In this document: positions 52,576 through 63,000 of the stretch, piece after piece
How the letters are laid out: each line of letters starts with the position of its first letter
Numbering within the stretch: the first letter of the stretch is position 1
Assembly: GCF_025950095.1 (NCBI RefSeq)
Contig: NZ_JAPDDR010000006.1
Span: 310,001 to 374,000 of the forward strand
Length of the DNA: 64,000 nt
Direction: 5' to 3'
Source of the DNA: Luteolibacter rhizosphaerae
GTDB lineage: Bacteria; Verrucomicrobiota; Verrucomicrobiia; Verrucomicrobiales; Akkermansiaceae
The notes under the pieces: model-generated
Seen by the model: only the letters and a program-made list of their open reading frames with translations
Database searches by the model: none
Told to the model about the DNA's origin: nothing
Made by a program: the position numbers and the translations under genes

Positions 52576-53075
52576 TGAGGAGCGATCGCTGCCACATCGT
52601 GACCGGTCCCGCAGGGGCGGGGAAGAGTGCCTATGCCCGCCGCCTCGCCGCGGAACTCGGCGCCTGCCTCATCGATAGTGACATCGCCACCGAGCGTCTC
52701 GTCCGCGCCGGACTCGGTCTCGCAGGGCTCGATCCGGATGATCGGGATTCCCCGGCCTACAAACGCGCCTACCGCGATGCGGTCTACGAGGCCATGTTCG
52801 ATCTGGCCTTGTCCAACCTCCCGCACATCCCCGTTGTCATGGCGGGACCATTCACCCGTGAAGGGGGCGAGCCGGATTGGCCGGATCGCCTGGAAGCCCG
52901 TCTCGGCGTCCGCCCCACGCTCCACTTCGTCTGGTGCCAGCCCGAAGAACGCCGCCAGCGAATCTTAAAGCGAGGTGAGGAAAGGGATCGTCCGAAGCTG
53001 GCTGATTGGAATACCTACGCCGCTTTCTGTCGTGAAGAGCGCCCCGTCTGGGAGCATGTCTTCGTCGCGACCTGA
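52575..53075 (+). CDS. P-loop ATP-binding protein (zeta toxin/kinase-like)
   Basis: 166 residues with Walker A GPAGAGKSAYA near the N-terminus, followed by LIDSDIATERLV and a C-terminal basic lid-like region (CQPEERRQRILKRGEERD). This is the pattern of small P-loop kinases that phosphorylate a small molecule. The substrate is unknown. The start is a GTG at 52575 overlapped by a hairpin; no better start before the P-loop is visible. Confidence 0.75.
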   Translation: MRSDRCHIVTGPAGAGKSAYARRLAAELGACLIDSDIATERLVRAGLGLAGLDPDDRDSPAYKRAYRDAVYEAMFDLALSNLPHIPVVMAGPFTREGGEPDWPDRLEARLGVRPTLHFVWCQPEERRQRILKRGEERDRPKLADWNTYAAFCREERPVWEHVFVAT

Positions 53076-53078
53076 GCG

Positions 53079-54176
53079 CTACCGCAGCAGCTCCCCGTAA
53101 ACTCCCATCGTCCCCTCCAGCATCGCATCGAGCGTGAAGGGATGCTCGCGCGGCACCTTGGGCGGATCTTCCAGCAGGCCCCGGACGAGCGCTACCGAAT
53201 CCTCGGGATCGTTCGCAGGCAGACGACCTGCCGGATAAAGCAACTTGAGTTGTTCCCCCACGCCACCGTGATCGTAGCCCGCCACCGGCACGCCTAGCCC
53301 GAGCGCCTCCAAAGTCGTGCGCCCGAAGGATTCCGGCTGGGTGGTGAGAGAGAGCACGAGCGATGAAATCGCCAGGATCTCTCGCAAGTCCGAGCGCCCG
53401 CCGGTGAAGGTCACTCGATCCGCCAGTCCCTCGGCTTTGAACAGCGCCTTGATCTCGTCGAGATAGGCCGCCTTCCGCGGATGGGCTCCACCGGCGATGA
53501 GCCCGTGGATGCTCTCATCCTCTGCCAATGCTTTTAGAATGATGGCGAGGTCCTCGTGCCCCTTCAGCCTTGTGATGCGCCCGGGAAGGGTCAGCAGACG
53601 CTTCCCACGGGTGGCCGGGAACTCGCGATGGAAATTCTCGACCCACTCCGGATCCGGCCGATAACCGTAGGGATACTCCGCCGGATCGATGCCGCGGTGA
53701 ATGACGCGCAGCCGGGTCTCATCCACGCGGGGGTAATGCTTCAGGACATGATCCCGGATGCTTTCGGAAACGCAGATCACGCGTTCACCGCAGGTCATGA
53801 TCTCCGAGTAGCGGTTCACCGAGTTAAAACCGTGAACCGTCGTAACCAAGCGAGGGCGCGTTGCCGGATCCATGCCGCGCCACGCCAGCCATGCGAGCCA
53901 CGCGGGTACCCGCGAGCGCAGATGGAGGATATCCGGCCTCTCCTGATCGAAAAGCTTGCGCAGCTTCCTAACGAAAAACAGCGAGGACAAGCGCTTGCGG
54001 CCGACGGGCATCGTGATGTGCCGCGTCCCGCAGGCTTCCAGTTGGCTCACCATCTTGCCGCCGCCGGAGATCACGAGAGATTCATGGCCGTAGCGTCCGA
54101 GATGGCGCGCCAGTTCCAGCGTGCCGCGCTCGACACCGCCGGACTCCATCTCGGGGATCATCTGCAGCACCTTCAT
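53079..54176 (-). CDS. GT4-family glycosyltransferase
   Basis: 365 residues with the GT-B fold. The N-domain starts MKVLQMIPEMESGGVERGTLELA, in pieces typical of GT4; the nucleotide-sugar site is GRITRLKGHEDLAIIL and ESFGRTTLEALGLGVPVAGYD (the E-x7-E motif). It should add a sugar to an LPS core or other envelope glycan in the cytoplasm. The ATG overlaps the stop of the ELM1-family gene (ATGA), so the genes are translationally coupled. An upstream start at 54269 lies inside that gene and is not used. Confidence 0.9.
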   Translation of the reverse strand: MKVLQMIPEMESGGVERGTLELARHLGRYGHESLVISGGGKMVSQLEACGTRHITMPVGRKRLSSLFFVRKLRKLFDQERPDILHLRSRVPAWLAWLAWRGMDPATRPRLVTTVHGFNSVNRYSEIMTCGERVICVSESIRDHVLKHYPRVDETRLRVIHRGIDPAEYPYGYRPDPEWVENFHREFPATRGKRLLTLPGRITRLKGHEDLAIILKALAEDESIHGLIAGGAHPRKAAYLDEIKALFKAEGLADRVTFTGGRSDLREILAISSLVLSLTTQPESFGRTTLEALGLGVPVAGYDHGGVGEQLKLLYPAGRLPANDPEDSVALVRGLLEDPPKVPREHPFTLDAMLEGTMGVYGELLR

Positions 54177-55087
54177 CGTTTTATCAATCGCTCGAGCACG
54201 ATCTCCGCACATCGGTCCGCCTCTCGTAGCACGCGCGGCGCTTCCGTCAAACCCGTGCGTGGCGACCACTCGGCAAATCGGGTCACGAAGCCGGCCTCGG
54301 CCAGTTTTGCGATCCCTCTCGCCACGCGCCCCGCCTTCTTGGTCGCCGGCACGGGCAGCAGGCCTACCCGTGCGCCGCTACTAAGCGCCTCGTAGATCAT
54401 CGAGATGCTCTCTTCGGTCACCCATGCTTCGGAAGCGGTGGCGAGTTTCTCCGGAAGCCAGTTGCGCCCCGTCCCGGCATGCAGATGGGCCTCCACTCCG
54501 GGCACCGCCGCGGCGATTCCGGGAAGCGTTCCTTCCGGAGATCGGCGGGAATCGGTGGCGAGCCACTTCAAGCTTCGTCCATCCTCCACGATCGCTTTCA
54601 CCGCAGTCGTCACCGCAGCCTGATCCCAGCCGTACGAAGACGAAGGCCCGCCCAAAAGAATAATGCCTCCATCCCTCCCGTCGCGCTTGGCAGGCGGCAC
54701 CCGGTTCAGGGCGCCTAGGGTTGGGATCACATGCCCGGAAGGTGATTTCCCGCCAAGATCATGTTCGGGCACGAGGCAGAGATCGAAGAGCCCGCAGGGA
54801 AGCGTCGGCTTCATCATCACCACGCATGGCACCTTGTTGCGTCGCGCCAACGCCAGCATCGCAGGATGAACTGCATGCCCTGCACCCAGGATCAGATCCG
54901 GCCGTGGCAAGAGCCCGCTCTGCTTCCACGCGTGGCGGAAGCGTGCGATGCCTCCTTTCACTTCACTCAAGGAGATCTTTGAGACTTCCACTTCCCGCAG
55001 TCGCCCGATCGCTTCCGCCAGACCATAGGACTGGTTCTCGTGCCCCGGCTTGCCGTCCGAGAGGATTTGGATGCTCAGCGGCTTCAT
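54173..55087 (-). CDS. ELM1-family (COG3660-like) protein
   Basis: 304 residues. The start LSIQILSDGKPGHENQSYGLAEAI, in parts, and TLPCGLFDLCLVPEHD, LLGGPSSSYGWD and SRRSPEGTLPGI are the pattern of the ELM1-like family (named after a plant mitochondrial fission factor; bacterial members resemble GT-B glycosyltransferases). A role in envelope glycan or lipid A assembly is suggested by the operon: it is flanked by ATGA overlaps with an LpxL-like gene upstream and a GT4 gene downstream. Confidence 0.82.
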   Translation of the reverse strand: MKPLSIQILSDGKPGHENQSYGLAEAIGRLREVEVSKISLSEVKGGIARFRHAWKQSGLLPRPDLILGAGHAVHPAMLALARRNKVPCVVMMKPTLPCGLFDLCLVPEHDLGGKSPSGHVIPTLGALNRVPPAKRDGRDGGIILLGGPSSSYGWDQAAVTTAVKAIVEDGRSLKWLATDSRRSPEGTLPGIAAAVPGVEAHLHAGTGRNWLPEKLATASEAWVTEESISMIYEALSSGARVGLLPVPATKKAGRVARGIAKLAEAGFVTRFAEWSPRTGLTEAPRVLREADRCAEIVLERLIKR

Positions 55088-56451
55088 GGCGCGGGCTTCC
55101 GGGATTTCGCGGTCAGCACCAGCTTGGTCGCGAATTCCCTCCAGCCCTCGCGGTCGGCAGGGCGGGGGATGCTGCGGGTCCACGGCTTGCCGCTTACGCC
55201 GGCCCCGATGATCGCTCTCAAGCCGAGACGCTTCGCGGCGGTGGCGAGGTGGAGGTCGCTATCTAACAAGAGGGCAAAATCCAGTGGCACGGCATGCGAG
55301 GCATCACAACGCTCCAGCAGTCCGTTCGCATGCTCCGCCGGGAAGCGGACCAGACGCGGATCTTCCGGCAGAGGGGGAAGCTTCCCGTTATCCAGCACGT
55401 CGATGCGGGCATCGGGCCGTAGCTCGAGCAGCGTCGTCAGCACTTCCACCGCGGCGCCATCGCCCGGCGGGAGGGTCACCACGGCACGCACCACCTGGCT
55501 CGCCGCCCGTGCGTCCTCGGCCGGTGCTTCCTTCGTGAAGAATCCGAAGGGCACCATCTTGTCCACGCGCCAGCGGTCGTGAAACCAGAAGACATCGGTC
55601 AACTGATCGCGCATCGCCGTTTCCAAGTGTCCCAGCACCTCGGCGGTCTTCGCCTTCTCAGGAACGGAGCGTATCGTGAGCAGCCACTTGCCGGTCTTCT
55701 GCGAGGTGATCGAAAGCGTGACCATCGCCGATCCGGTCCGCCGCGCGAGCAAGGCGGGCAGCGGAGTGCAGGATGAGAGCCTGCCGAAGAAAGGGCAGAG
55801 CTCTCCATGACCACCGGCGCGCTGATCGGTCATCACCGTCACCACGCCACCCCGGCGCAGCAGCGCGGCTGGACCGTTGAAGCCATCGTGCTTGTTGAAG
55901 AGGACCGCACCCTCTTGGGTCCGGCGCTGCACGGTTAGTTCGTCCAGCAGCGGATTCTGCAGCGGTCGGTAGATCGGCCCTCCTTCGATCGCTTCGCCGG
56001 TCTCGCGGATGAGTTGTGCCAGCACCTCCCAGTTGCCCATGTGGGACCACACCAGCACTACACCGCGCCCGGCACGGATCGGCGTGAGCAGATGTTCCAG
56101 GCCTGAGAACTCGATGTGCTTCCGCAGCTCGCCCTGCGGCAGGGTTGCCGCCCGCTGGCTGGCCAGCAGGTTGCCACCCGCGCGGCGGAAGGTCTCGCGC
56201 ACCATCGCATCCAGCCGGGCTTCATCCGGTGCCTGGGCCGCGGTCGCGATCCGCAGGTTGCGCCGCACCAGACGCCGGTGTCCCGGTGAAAGCGCCCAAG
56301 CGATCAAGCCCAGCCCGCCGCCCACCCGCGTCACCGTTGCCAGCGACATCAGTCCCAGCAGGCCCTCCACCGAGCGGAAAGCGGCATACTCCAGCCGGTG
56401 TGCCAGCGTCGGCCGCGGGGTTGCTGCCTCCTCAAGTGCTTCTTCGCTCAT
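55084..56451 (-). CDS. LpxL/HtrB-like acyltransferase with extra C-terminal GT9-like domain
   Basis: 455 residues. The first 290 match lipid A late acyltransferases: a hydrophobic N-terminus, the catalytic HX4E motif in VWSHMGNWEVL, YRPLQNPLLDEL, TDQRAGGHGELCPFFG and FWFHDRWR near the end of the domain. It adds an acyl chain to lipid A or a similar lipid at the cytoplasmic membrane. The last 150 residues are additional and look like the N-terminal half of a GT9 heptosyltransferase (TLPPGDGAAVEVLTTLLELR, IDVLDNGKLP), lacking the sugar-nucleotide half. It leads a three-gene operon with 4-bp overlaps. Confidence 0.85.
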   Translation of the reverse strand: MSEEALEEAATPRPTLAHRLEYAAFRSVEGLLGLMSLATVTRVGGGLGLIAWALSPGHRRLVRRNLRIATAAQAPDEARLDAMVRETFRRAGGNLLASQRAATLPQGELRKHIEFSGLEHLLTPIRAGRGVVLVWSHMGNWEVLAQLIRETGEAIEGGPIYRPLQNPLLDELTVQRRTQEGAVLFNKHDGFNGPAALLRRGGVVTVMTDQRAGGHGELCPFFGRLSSCTPLPALLARRTGSAMVTLSITSQKTGKWLLTIRSVPEKAKTAEVLGHLETAMRDQLTDVFWFHDRWRVDKMVPFGFFTKEAPAEDARAASQVVRAVVTLPPGDGAAVEVLTTLLELRPDARIDVLDNGKLPPLPEDPRLVRFPAEHANGLLERCDASHAVPLDFALLLDSDLHLATAAKRLGLRAIIGAGVSGKPWTRSIPRPADREGWREFATKLVLTAKSRKPAP

Positions 56452-56540
56452 CGCCACCGCGACTTTCCACGCCCGCCGCCCCCCCGGCAAGCTCCGGGGC
56501 TTGCACCCCCCGCGTTCCCCTCCTAGTCTCCCGCCGCTCC

Positions 56541-56612
56541 GCTCCCGTAGTTCAACGGATAGAACAAGGGTTTCCTAAACTCTAGATCTGGGTTCGATTC
56601 CCGGCGGGAGCA
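56541..56612 (+). tRNA. tRNA-Arg (anticodon CCT)
   Basis: The cloverleaf folds completely: acceptor GCTCCCG (56541-56547) with CGGGAGC (56605-56611), D stem GTTC/GAAC, anticodon stem AGGGT/ACTCT with anticodon CCT at 56574-56576 flanked by TT and AA, and T stem CTGGG/CCCGG with loop TTCGATT. The discriminator base is A and CCA is not encoded. Confidence 0.95.
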
Positions 56613-57007
56613 TTCTCCGACCATTGCAGGTCCTTTGCATGGCGCTGGTTCACGAGATCAGCCGAGCACCGGCTCGTCTAACAACCGGCTGCCAAGCACT
56701 TCGTTACGAGGCTTTTTGCAATTTCATGACGGAAAATGCGGAACTATTATAGGGGTATTAAAATTCCACGTCCTATTTTTGTAATCCCACGTTGACGTTT
56801 CGGAAGCCAGAGGTAAAAGCTGCGGCGTTGTTCGGTTTCTCCCACGAAGCCATCTCTCTCCTCCCAAGGACAACAAGAACTGCTGCTTCACTAACAGGTA
56901 CGTTTTCGGGAGGTTCGACCGGTGCCACAGGCCACCTCGGATGAGGGAGGGGCTGTGTCCACGGGGAAGGGAATCTGCCCGGCGCGCGCCGCCTACATTC
57001 CCCACCC
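56613..57007. other. Non-coding region between tRNA-Arg and the giant surface protein
   Basis: 395 bp without a supported gene. The part at about 56720-56790 is clearly AT-richer than the surroundings and contains TATTATAG and TTGACG at 56792, which could be promoter elements of the surface protein gene. No copy of the tRNA 3' end, integrase gene or clear hairpin is seen. Confidence 0.4.
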
Positions 57008-60000
57008 ATGAGATTCCGGACTGCCTTCGCAGGAGCCCGCGCTTTGATTCAGACCGCCCTCGTTTTCGCAGGGCTCGGTAGCGCATTCTCCCAATCGATC
57101 GTTCAGGAGTACTACGTGCCGATGCCGGAGGCTCAGATCCGCCAGTCTTTCCTGGCACTCGCGAGCAACACCGGCACCTCGATGGACACGACCATCTCCA
57201 TGGTCGCGGCTGTCAGCGGTACGAAGATCGTCTACGACCATTGGGAAGACGGCTACGAAATCAATCTCGACAGCCCGACCCAATCGACCACCCAGGTCTG
57301 GGGTGACGGCAACGATGCGAACGGAAAGCCGCCCGGCTTCGCGAACGACCCGAACGGCCTCTCGGCGGGTGCGGTGATCGCGCTACGGAATCTGATCGCG
57401 CTGCCGCGGAATCCCACGACTTTCCTTTATGATGGCCGCGACCGCGTGGGAGCGACGCGTGGCATCGTCATGTCCCGCTCCACCTGGGCGACTACGCCGG
57501 GTGCCGTACTTGCGGATGCCACGGAGGTGAACGCCACCGTCGACTGGGGCACGAACTTCATCATCCCGGTGGGCGAGAACGAGATCTTCCCCACGCCGCT
57601 GACGGCTTCCATGTTCGAGCTCTGCTCGCTGTTCGTGCAGGCCTCGCAGGCGGGCACGAACGTGCAGATCGACCGCGATGGCAACGGCACGGTGGATACC
57701 ACCGTGGTCTTGGGCCAGGGGGAAACCTACTACCTCGAGCGCGGCCTGTTGCGCGGCGCCACCGTGGTGGCCTCGAAGCCGGTGCAGACGCACATCATTA
57801 CCGGTGACATCGGCGGCAATTACGAAACCCGTTGGTACACCGTGGCCCCCACCGCCCTGTGGGGCACCCGCTACTACTGCCCGGTAGGCACGGCCTCGGA
57901 TGGCGATGACACCTACGTCTTCCTCTACAATCCGGACAGCGCGGCGATCTCGGTGAATATCACCACCCGTGTCGGTGCGAGCACGATCAGCATCCCGGCG
58001 AAGAGCAACTACATCTACCTGATGCCACAGGAGTCGGGTGCGAGCTTCATCAACACGGCGAACAAGCTCTTCTATGCGATTGCCACCGTGGGTGCCGAAC
58101 CTACGGCGAACAACGTACATGACTGGGGTTTCAGCCTCGTTCAGGAGTCGGACCTCACCACCACTCTTTCCTTGGGCTGGGGCCCCGGCAGCTCGGAGAG
58201 CGGCACAATCACCGTGAATGGGAACCCGGCATGGGTCACCGCCACCAAGAACACCACGATCTATGTCGACTACAACGGCGACCGCATCGGTTCGCTGACC
58301 GATCCCTTGGGCGGCAAGTACGATGTTTCCTACAATGTCGCCGCCTTGCAGGTGCAGCGCCTCTTCGATCCGGACAAGGACCAGACCGGCATGCGCATCT
58401 ACACCGTGGATGGCACCTTGATCGCTGGCGCTTGGGGTCAGGATCCTGCCACCGCGGGTCCGGGCAATCCCTATCTCGATGCCGGCACGACCATCCCCTC
58501 CTTTCCGGTACCGGTGATTCGCAAGGCTTCGGTCATCGCCGTGGATAACAACACCGCCGGCCTCAGCATCGGCGATGTGCTCGAATACTCGATCACCATG
58601 GACAACGCCGGCCTGGTCGCCCTCGGCAACCTGCTGGTAGTCGATTCGCTGCCGGCACAGATTTCCTACGTGGCGGGCAGCGCCACCCGCGACGGGGTCG
58701 CCGTGGCCGATAATACGGGGGCAGGCAACACGCCTTTCCCCTTCGATGCCAGCGGCTACAACATTCCCATCCTGCCGCGCGGTCAGGTCACGACTCTCAA
58801 GTATCGCGTGACGATCGTCGCCGCGGGCTCGATCGCGAATACGGTGACGACCTCTTATGCCGGTGTCACTTCCACCAATACGGTCTCCGTCCCGGGTGGT
58901 GGCACGGCGGCGCAGATCCGCTTCACCCTTTCGGATGGCACGGTGGTTACCTCCTTTGCCCCCGGGGATGGCATCTACGTAACGATGACCGATCCGGATG
59001 CGAACACCAGCGCGACCACGGTGCAGACGGTCACCGTCATCGTGAGGAACGCGACCACCGGCGATTACGAAACCATCACGCTGACCGAGACAGGCGTGAA
59101 CACCGGCATCTTCCGCAATACGACTCCGGCGCTGGCCTCCTCTGCCGCAGCAGGAACCAACCCCAACGATTCCACACTCAACGTCTTCGCCGGCAACAGT
59201 CTCACCGTCAGCTATACCGATCCGGTTTACGGCGAGACGGCCAACACGACCGCAACGGTCAGCACTCCGGCTCCCTCAAAGGTGCTCTACCTGAGCACGG
59301 ATGGAGTGGGATCTCCTGACCAAGACATGGATCGCATCGATCCGGTCGCTTTGGCGGACAACACAACCGCATTCACCGCGGATATCTCCGTACCGGTGGC
59401 CGTGGGCGCCGGCACCTCGACACTCGGTGCCTTCACGGGGCCTTTGACCGGTTCCACCGCGAGCGTGAGCATGAGCCACGCCGTGAGCGGCACCAACCGC
59501 TTGCTGCTGGTGGCGGTGAACTATGAGGACGACGGCACCGCCGGCATGACCGTGGGTTCGGTCACCTACGGTGGTACTGCGATGACCCGCATCTCCCGCA
59601 ATCCTTCCACTCAGGAAGTCGTCACGGAACTGTGGAGCCTCGTCGCTCCGGCCACCGGCACGGCGAACGTGGTGGTGAACATGACCAACTTCGCGAGCGG
59701 GGATGCCCTGCACGTTGCCGCCACCACTTTCACCGGAGTCAATCAGACCACGCCGCTTGGCACGCTGGTCACGGCGGTTGGCACTACTACTCCGACGACG
59801 ATCACGGCTGGCGGCGTGACCGGTGATCTTATCTTCGCTACCGCAGCGATCGACGATTCGCGCACCGCGACGCCGACCGGTGCCACGGCTACCGCCCTGT
59901 GGAATGCCAATAGTGGCGGCACCGGCGACGGTGTGCGTAGTGTCGGCAGTACCCGTGCCGGTGACGGTAGCAGTGCCGCCTTTGCATGGACCCTGAGTGC

Positions 60001-63000
60001 CGCGGATGCCTGGGCAGCCATTGTCATCCCGATCAAGCAAGCGACTGCCGGAACCTCTTCATCGCTGAGCTTCACGCAGACCCCGACCTTCGCCGAGAGC
60101 TTCACCCTTCCGACCGGTGCGGCCTTGAGCGCGCAGACCTATTTCACTGCCTCCAGCGGCACCCTGAGCGGCACTGTCGCGGTTACCGCTACCTTGCGCT
60201 ATGGCTCGACCACCGTGGCCACGAGCAACTCCGCCACGGTCAGCGGCTCCGCGATCAACTTCAGTTTCCCCGCGCTGGCCAGCGCCGTGACAATCCCGTC
60301 CGGGCAGGCACTCACCTTGGATATCACCACGGCTGTGCCCGGAGTTTCCTTCCGTATCGATTACGACAGCGTGACCAAGCCGTCGAAGATCACGCTTCCG
60401 ACCACGACGGTGATCCACACGGATTCCATCGGAGTCTACGATGCTCCCTTCCCCGGCGGCACTTTGGTCACCAGCCCAGCCAACGGCCAAACCCTCTATG
60501 TGCGCACCGTGGTGGGCGACCCCTTCGGCGCTTATGACATCACCAGCGTCGACCTGAGCATCGATGGTCCCGGCACCACCGATGATATCACTACCACTCT
60601 CAATGCGGCGAACGTGGTTGCCACCACCACCGCGACGAAGACCTACGAGTACGTCTGGCGCACCGGTGCCACCAATGGTCAATACTCGATCGTCGGCACC
60701 GCGAAGGAAGGCCTGGAGAATGCCATCTCTTCCTCGCGCTCGACCACGGTCAATCTCAGCTTCCTCGACCTCGGCACGCCCTCCAGCGTGGAGTTCCTGA
60801 ATGCAGGCGGCACACGCACTCAGACCTATGCGGCGAACGAGTCGATCCGCATTCGCGTGACCGATCTCGACGAGAATCGCAATCCGGCAGCGATCGAAAC
60901 CATCACGGTCACGATCACGACTACCAGCGGAGACACGGAGACCATCACGCTGACTGAAACCGGTGTGAACACGGGCGTCTTCACCGCGGTCGTGCCGGCT
61001 ACCACCACCGGTCCGGCGAATCCGGGTAATGGCACGATCTACGCCCCGACCGGCACCGGCATCAGCGTGGTCTACACCGACCCTACGGATTCCACCGATA
61101 CCTCCAGCGCGACCGCCAGCGTGCCCGCGCCGACTGCCGTCGATGGCGTGTCCTTGAGCAAGATCCTCATCTCTCCTGCCAGTGGCCAGGCCATCGTGGG
61201 TGAGACGATCCAATACCGTCTGCGGGTCGTGAACACCGGCGGCACCGCCTTGGGCACCGTGGCTCTCACCGATACCTTCCCGGTGGCGAACCTCACTTAC
61301 GTCTCCGCCACCACCACTCCGACCAGCGTCTCCGGCGGCACTATCACTTGGTCGAATGTGGGCCCGCTCGCACAGGGGGCATCCACCGAAATCTTCCTGA
61401 CCTTCACCGCGAATGCCGCGGGTACCACGGTGACCAATTCGGCCTCCGTTACCGCTGGCACCGCCAGCTCGAACAGCTCCGCGAACATCACCATCACCCG
61501 CCCGCGCGTGACCGTCACCAAGACGGTGACCAGCCCGGCCACTGGCACGGCAGGCAAGGGGGATAACGTGGTCTTCAGCATCGCGATCCAGAACTCCGGC
61601 AGCACGGCGATCCCGAATCTGCCGCTTGAAGACCTTTTCAGCAACGACACCTTCGAATACGTCAGTGCCTCGCTCGCCCCGAATGCGGTCGGCTCCGGCA
61701 CCTTGCTGTGGAACGACATCACCGGCAGCGGCAGCCTGGCGGTCGGCGCCACCCAGACGATCTCCGTCACCCTCAAGGTGAAGGGCGAGGCGAGCCCCGC
61801 GACCAACGTCGCCGCGGTGAACTACGCCACCGACTCGAACGGCAATGCCGTGCCGGCCACAAGCAGCACCGCCTCGCTGGTGACTGCCGCGGCCTCGATC
61901 AAGGGGCTCGTGCTCGAAGACAAGGGCACCTCCGGCTTCGGCGGTGGCGATACCCCGCTGGCAAACGTCCGCGTCACGCTCTACTCGGATCCGAATAACG
62001 ACGGCGATCCCTCCGATGGCACCGTGTTGGCGATTGCCAACACCCTTGCGGACGGCAGCTACGAGTTCCTCAATCTCGCGCTTGGCAACTACGTCGTGGT
62101 CGAGACCGATCCGACCGGCTTCAACAGCGTGGCCGATGTGGATGGCGCGAATGACAACCGCATCAAGGTTTCCCTCACTACCCTGACCGCCGTCACCGGC
62201 CGCAACTTCCTCGACAAATACATCGATCCCGCGCTCTACGCGAATATCGCCGGCCAGGTCCGTAACGATGTGGATGGCGATGGCGACCTCACGGATGCCG
62301 ACAGCGGCATCAGCGGTGTCACGATCGATCTTTACACCGACCCGAATGGCGATGGCGATCCGACCGATGGCACGCTCTATCTGAGCGCCGTTACGAATGG
62401 CACGGGCAACTACTCCTTCAATCTGGTGCCGCCCGGCAGCTACGTGGTGATCGAAACCGACCTCTCCGGCTACGTCAGCACGAATGACAAGACCCTGCCG
62501 AATGATAACCGCGTGCCGGTTGCCGTCGTGGCCTCGCAGACATCGACCGGGAACGACTTCCTCGACTCGAACTCGCTGACTCTTCTCGGCACCATCGGCG
62601 ACACCGTCTGGTCCGACACGAATAACAACGGCATCCTCAATGCGGGTGAGCTGGGCATCGTGAATGTCACCGTCCAGCTTTACCGCTCTACCCAAACTCC
62701 CGGCGTGGGCGCGCCTTATCGCAGCACCTTCACGAACATCAATGGTGTTTACTCCTTCGCGGGTGTTCCGGCCGGCTCCTACTACATTTACATTCCGGCT
62801 ACCAACTTCGCGGGCAATGGCGCGCTCTTCACCTCGCCGCTGTCCTCGACCCTGACTGTCACGACCGACAATCAGGTGAACAACGACGACAACGGCATCC
62901 AGACCGCATCGGGTGCCGCTGTGGTCAGCCCGCTGATCGCGATCTCCGCGAACGAGACCGAGAACACGATCGACTTCGGCTTCGTCCCGAACACGAGCCT

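Noticed and set aside
56541-56612. Attachment-site duplication of the tRNA-Arg 3' end
   Set aside because: I saw no second copy of the tRNA 3' sequence and no integrase gene in the window.
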